64,000 nt of DNA. Origin: Pseudomonas kermanshahensis. Its GTDB lineage: Bacteria > Pseudomonadota > Gammaproteobacteria > Pseudomonadales > Pseudomonadaceae. Shown here in pieces: positions 59,788-64,000 of this stretch. The notes beneath the pieces were generated by a model. The model saw only the letters and a program-made list of their open reading frames with translations, had not been told where the DNA came from and ran no database searches. Where the stretch lies: assembly GCF_014269205.2 (NCBI RefSeq), contig NZ_JABWRY020000001.1, forward strand, positions 2,790,001-2,854,000, given 5' to 3'. Position 1 is the first letter of the stretch. Every line of letters starts with the position of its first letter. A program made the position numbers and the translations under genes.

Positions 59788-62700
59788 TCAGATGCGCCTG
59801 CGTTTGCCCAGGCTGGGAATGGTGGTCTGCGGTATCACCACCTCGACCTGCTCGAGGCGGGTGCTGGCGGCCAGCGCAGCCAGGGTCGGCTGGCTGAACA
59901 AGGTGCGGGCATCCACATGCAAGCCGGCCTGGCGCATGCGTGCCACCAGGCTGACCGCCAGCAGTGAGTGGCCGCCCAGCTCGAAGAAGTTGTCGTCACG
60001 CCCAACCTGCTCGATCTTCAGCACATCGGTCCAGATCTCGGCCAGCGCCGTTTCCAGCTCGCCGCGCGGGGCCTGGTACTGGCGGCTGATCACTGCCTCG
60101 GCCCCCGGCGCTGGCAAGGCCTGGCGCTCGACCTTGCCGTTGTTGCTCAACGGCAGCTCGGCCAGGGCCACGAACGCCTGCGGCACCATGTAATCGGGCA
60201 TGCGCGCCAGCACGTGGCTGCGCAGCACCTCAAGCGCGGGTGCGCTACTGCCCTCACGGCAGGTGAAGTAGGCCACCAGGCGCTCTTCGCGCATCAGCAC
60301 CACGGCCTGCCCGATGGCCGGATGCGCCGTCAGCGACGCTTCGATTTCCCCCAGCTCGACCCGCAACCCACGCAGCTTGACCTGGAAATCGTTGCGGCCG
60401 ACAAAGTCCAGCTCACCGTCCAGGCGGTACCGCACCAAGTCCCCCGTGCGATACAGGCGGTCGCCCTCGACGAACGGGCTGGCGATGAAGCGCTCAGCCT
60501 GCAATGCCGGCAACCCGAGGTAGCCGCGGGCCACGCCGACGCCGCCAATGTGCAACTGGCCCACCGCGCCGAGTGGCACCGGGCGGTCATGCGCATCGAG
60601 CACATACAGGCGGGTATTGGCGATCGGCCGGCCGATCGGGGGCGCGATCAACGGCAGCGGTTCGTGCGGCTGCAGGGTCCAGGCGGTGCTGTCTACCGTC
60701 GCTTCGGTCGGGCCATAGACGTTGTGCAGACGCACCGTGGGCAGACATTCGCGTAGGCGTTGTACCAGCGCCAATGTCAATTCACCGCCGCCGCAGAAAA
60801 TGTCCGTCAGGCTAGTGCAACGCTCAACACCCGGCTCTTCCAAAAACTGATGCAGCAGCGCCGGGACGAATTTGATCGTGGTCACCTGCCTGGCCTGCAC
60901 CAACTGCACTAGGTACGCAGGGTCGCGGTGCCCATCAGGGCGCGCCAGGACCAGGCGCAAACCGGCGGTCAGCGGCCAGAACAGCTCCCAGACCGAACCG
61001 TCGAAGGTGAACGGCGCCCGTTGCAGCAAAGCATCGCCCGAGCGTGGCGGGCAGATGCGCGAACCCCAGTGCATCAGGTTGCACAGGCCACGGTGCTCGA
61101 CCATCACTCCCTTCGGGGTGCCGGTGGAGCCCGAGGTGTACATCACATAAGCCAACTGCCTCGGGCCCAGGCCTGGCACTTGCGGGTCGGCTGCCGAGCA
61201 GGTGTGCCAATCGCCCCGGTCAAGGTCAAGCACAGGGCCTGGCATTTGCTCGAACAGGCCCAGGGTAGCGCCGTGCACCAGCACCACCGACGGCGTACTG
61301 TCTTCCAGCATGAAGCGCAGCCGCTCGGCCGGGTAAGCGGGGTCGAGTGGCACGTAGGCACCGCCTGCCTTGAGCACGCCCAGCAAGGCGACCATCAGTG
61401 CAACGCCACGTTCGACACAAACCGCCACCCGCGCGTCGGGCTTAACACCCAGGGCGATCAGGTGGTGGGCCAGGCGGTTGGCCTGGGCGTTGAGGGCTTG
61501 GTAATCGAGGCAGCCGTCCTCAGCCTGCAGGGCGATGGCATGGGGTGTACGCCGCACCTGGGCCTGGAACAGCGCCGGCAAGGTCTGCCTGACCGGGCTT
61601 TGCGGGTCTTCGGTGGCGTTGAAGCCCTGCAGCAAGCGGTGCAGCTCGCCGTCCGGCACCGCGCACAGTGCATCCAGGCGCGTGCTGCGGCGCTCGGCCA
61701 GGGCATTGCCCAGTTGGCGCAAGGTGGTCAACAAGTAGTTCAGCACCCGCTGCGCGCCAATCGCACGCGGCGCGCGCAGGGCGAGCTGTAGCCCGTCGGC
61801 ATGGTCGTCCACCGTGAGGACCAGGCCATGGCTGTGTACTTCACTGGCTTCGGCCAGCTCTACGCCGGGCAATACCGGACCGAGCATTACTGCCCCTTGG
61901 CGGTAGTTGATCAGGCTGTTGAACAGCGGCGTGCCGGCGGGCAAACCACTGCACTGCTGGGCGAGGATCAGCGGCGCATCTTCATGGCCAAGCAAGGCGG
62001 CCAACCGCGCGTGGGTCTCGCTCAGCGCCTGGTCGACCGAGCGATTCGCCAGGCCTACCCGCAAGGGCACGCTGTTGATGAACATGCCCAGGGCACGATC
62101 AGCCCCGTTGCCAGCCATGCTGCGGCCCAGCAACACGGTGCCCAGGGTGACCTCATCACGCCCACCGAGGGCGCCAAGCACCTGGGCCCAAGCAAGGTGC
62201 AGCAGGCTGGCCAGGCTCGCGCCCTGGTGCCGGGCCTGAGCGCGCAACAGCCCTGCCAGCGGCGCATCGATCACCTGGCTGTGGCTGTGCAGGTCACCCT
62301 CGTCGACCGGCTCGCCACCCAGCCCGGCAATCGGCGCTGGTGGTTCGATGCCAGCCAGTTGCTCGCGGAAGAAGGCTTCGTGCCGGGCCTGGCGCTCGGG
62401 GGCAGCGCTTAGCGCCACGTAGTCACGATACGGCACAGGTGCCGGCAACGGCTCGCCGCGCCCAGCCATGAAGGCGTCCAGCTCGCCCAACAGCACCTGC
62501 AGCGAAACGGCATCGTTGACCAAGTGGTGGAAGCGCAGCAAGCCCAACCAACGCCCGTGCTGGGCATCCTCGGCGCAGGCCAGCGCCATCATCGGTGCCT
62601 GGCGCAGGTCCAAGGGCCGTTGCTGGGGGTCGAAGTGGCTGCGCATTTGCCCGGCTATGTTGCCTGCGTGTGCCTCCCCCACCCAGTTGTCGACCGTCAG

Positions 62701-63089
62701 AAGGGCCTGGCGCCAGACCACCTGCTGGGGCTGTTCAAGCCCCTCCCAGGCCAGGCTGGTGCGCAAGATGTCGTGACGGTCTATCACCTGCTGCAACGCT
62801 TCGGTGAAGGCCTGTAACTGCATGCGGCTGGCAAAGGTGAACAAAGCCTGCTGCTGGTACGGGTCGCGAGCATCGGTGACGTGGTGGTAAAGCAGGCCTT
62901 GTTGCAGGGGCGCCAGCGGATAAATTTCCTGCACGTTGCCTGCGCCGCCCGGCACCGTGGCAACGATGCGGTCGATATCAACCTGCGACAGTTCGCTGAG
63001 GGTGAGCATGCCCGGCGTGATGTGCTGGCACCCTGGCGGAACCCGGTTGGCCGGCACGCGCGCGGCTTCGCCGACCACTACGCTGGCCG
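59788..63089 (-). other. PsoA module 2 (residue 2), Glu
   Basis: C domain with EIYPLAPLQQGLLYHH but the shortened motif HHVTDARD, and HHLVNDA in place of the usual HHxxxDH: the second His of the catalytic motif is followed by L-V-N-D-A, so the terminal general-base aspartate is kept but the spacing residue before it is unusual. Adenylation pocket D-G-W-K-F-G-V-V-D(-K). Confidence 0.8.
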
Positions 63090-64000
63090 CAAGGCTGGCC
63101 AGGGTCGATTGGCCGAACAGTACCTGTACATCGGCTTGCAGGCCCTGCTGGCGCATGCGCTCTATCAGTTGCACGGCCAGCAGCGAGTGGCCGCCCAGCT
63201 CGAAGAAGTGGTCCTGGCGCCCTACCCGCTCGACCTGCAGCAATTCGGCCCACAGCAAGGCCAGGCGTTGCTCGACGTCGCCGATCGGCGCTTCGTGCTC
63301 GCGGCGCACCTTGGCGGCTTCGTCCGCTGTCGGCAAGGCACGGCGGTCGAGTTTGCCATTGGCGGTCAATGGCCAACTGGCCAGGTTGACATAGGCCACC
63401 GGCAACAAAGCGACTGGCAGCCGCTCGCGCAGGTGGTCATGCAGCACTCTGGGCAGCACCGCCGCCTCGCCAATGAACCAAGCCTGCAACTGGCCATCGC
63501 GAAGCATCACCACGCACTCGCGCACCGCCGCATGGCTGGCCAGGGCGGCCTCGATTTCGGCCAGTTCAACCCGCACACCGCGGATTTTCACCTGGTCGTC
63601 ATTGCGCCCGAGGTACTCCAGCGTGCCGTCGGGCAGCCAGCGTACCAGGTCGCCCGTGCGGTACATGCGTGCCCCTGCCAGCGCGCTGAACGGGTCATCG
63701 AGAAAACGCTCGGCGGTCATCTGCGGCCGATTGAGGTAACCCCGGGCCACCCCCTTGCCGCCCACATACAATTCGCCTGGGGCGCCGATTGGCAGTAGAC
63801 GGCACTGCTCATCGAGGACGTACACCTGGGTGTTGGCCACCGGGCGGCCGATATGCAGCGGGCCGCCGGCGTTTACTTCGCCCGAGGTCGCCACCACCGT
63901 GGCTTCGGTGGGGCCATAGTTGTTGATGACCCGGTAGCGCCGCTCGCGGGCCAGGCGCCGCAGACGGTCGCCGCCAATCAGCAGGGTCTGCAAGGTCGGG
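59788..64000 (-). CDS. psoA: putisolvin-type synthetase PsoA, C-terminal part (cut by window edge)
   Basis: About 1,404 codons of a longer NRPS are visible, entering in the middle of the first adenylation domain at PTLQTLLIGGDRLRR. Order: rest of A1, T1, dual-type C2, A2, T2, then a short basic tail ending GKRRRI. A1 retains pocket residues L-G-N-V-V, fitting Leu1. A2 reads D-G-W-K-F-G-V-V-D(-K), a Glu-type code in which Lys can pair with the side-chain carboxyl. The missing upstream part should hold the starter C domain that attaches the fatty acid. The protein passes the acyl-dipeptide to PsoB. Assignment to psoA follows from the two-module end and the residues Leu-Glu. Confidence 0.9.
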   Translation of the reverse strand, partial: PTLQTLLIGGDRLRRLARERRYRVINNYGPTEATVVATSGEVNAGGPLHIGRPVANTQVYVLDEQCRLLPIGAPGELYVGGKGVARGYLNRPQMTAERFLDDPFSALAGARMYRTGDLVRWLPDGTLEYLGRNDDQVKIRGVRVELAEIEAALASHAAVRECVVMLRDGQLQAWFIGEAAVLPRVLHDHLRERLPVALLPVAYVNLASWPLTANGKLDRRALPTADEAAKVRREHEAPIGDVEQRLALLWAELLQVERVGRQDHFFELGGHSLLAVQLIERMRQQGLQADVQVLFGQSTLASLAASVVVGEAARVPANRVPPGCQHITPGMLTLSELSQVDIDRIVATVPGGAGNVQEIYPLAPLQQGLLYHHVTDARDPYQQQALFTFASRMQLQAFTEALQQVIDRHDILRTSLAWEGLEQPQQVVWRQALLTVDNWVGEAHAGNIAGQMRSHFDPQQRPLDLRQAPMMALACAEDAQHGRWLGLLRFHHLVNDAVSLQVLLGELDAFMAGRGEPLPAPVPYRDYVALSAAPERQARHEAFFREQLAGIEPPAPIAGLGGEPVDEGDLHSHSQVIDAPLAGLLRAQARHQGASLASLLHLAWAQVLGALGGRDEVTLGTVLLGRSMAGNGADRALGMFINSVPLRVGLANRSVDQALSETHARLAALLGHEDAPLILAQQCSGLPAGTPLFNSLINYRQGAVMLGPVLPGVELAEASEVHSHGLVLTVDDHADGLQLALRAPRAIGAQRVLNYLLTTLRQLGNALAERRSTRLDALCAVPDGELHRLLQGFNATEDPQSPVRQTLPALFQAQVRRTPHAIALQAEDGCLDYQALNAQANRLAHHLIALGVKPDARVAVCVERGVALMVALLGVLKAGGAYVPLDPAYPAERLRFMLEDSTPSVVLVHGATLGLFEQMPGPVLDLDRGDWHTCSAADPQVPGLGPRQLAYVMYTSGSTGTPKGVMVEHRGLCNLMHWGSRICPPRSGDALLQRAPFTFDGSVWELFWPLTAGLRLVLARPDGHRDPAYLVQLVQARQVTTIKFVPALLHQFLEEPGVERCTSLTDIFCGGGELTLALVQRLRECLPTVRLHNVYGPTEATVDSTAWTLQPHEPLPLIAPPIGRPIANTRLYVLDAHDRPVPLGAVGQLHIGGVGVARGYLGLPALQAERFIASPFVEGDRLYRTGDLVRYRLDGELDFVGRNDFQVKLRGLRVELGEIEASLTAHPAIGQAVVLMREERLVAYFTCREGSSAPALEVLRSHVLARMPDYMVPQAFVALAELPLSNNGKVERQALPAPGAEAVISRQYQAPRGELETALAEIWTDVLKIEQVGRDDNFFELGGHSLLAVSLVARMRQAGLHVDARTLFSQPTLAALAASTRLEQVEVVIPQTTIPSLGKRRRI
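63090..64000 (-). other. PsoA module 1 (residue 1), Leu, partial
   Basis: Only the second part of the adenylation domain and the carrier (FFELGGHSLLA near 63200) are visible. Remaining pocket residues (L, G, N, V, V) match the Leu code of the other Leu modules. Confidence 0.8.

Overview
The window looks like chromosomal DNA of a Pseudomonas putida-group bacterium. The evidence is high GC with GC-rich third codon positions, Pseudomonas REP palindromes between genes, a benzoate (ben) operon with its BenR regulator, and a putisolvin-type lipopeptide synthetase. All attributions are made by reading the sequence; no database search was run.

Left part (1-4.8 kb): the 5' end of a secreted PQQ-dependent alcohol dehydrogenase (cut by the window edge) is divergent from an aldo/keto reductase, and each has a sigma-54-type promoter candidate between them. 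A CspA-family cold-shock gene and a YdjM-like membrane hydrolase follow.

Benzoate region (3.5-13.3 kb, minus strand): benR, benA, benB, benC, benD, benK, benE and benF. They encode regulation, ring dioxygenation, cis-diol dehydrogenation, two unrelated inner-membrane transporters and an outer-membrane channel. No catechol dioxygenase gene is present in the cluster. A small lower-GC Rhs-core gene sits between benR and benA, and its stop codon lies inside the distal half of the BenR operator. A second Rhs-core gene lies on the other side of benR in the opposite orientation. CA-rich Hfq/Crc-type motifs precede benR, benA, benK and benF.

Middle part (14.5-22.6 kb): a GlxA-type AraC regulator and a proV-proW-proX-like quaternary-amine ABC transporter, divergent from a LysR regulator. 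Then come a predicted lipoprotein, an inositol-monophosphatase/HisN-like phosphatase and a LuxR-type HTH regulator.

Right part (22.7-64 kb, minus strand): a putisolvin-type NRPS cluster. It runs psoA (3' part only), psoB (7 modules), psoC (3 modules plus tandem thioesterases), then macA-macB export genes. Pocket residues read by eye give Leu-Glu-Leu-Leu-Gln-Ser-Val-Leu-Ser-Leu-Val/Ile-Ser, which agrees with putisolvin (Leu and Ile at positions 4 and 8 being hard to separate). psoB-psoC and macA-macB are translationally coupled through GTGA overlaps. A REP/hairpin block separates psoA from psoB. Ser-activating modules 6 and 9 share a nearly identical 1.8-kb DNA block, a sign of recent duplication or gene conversion.
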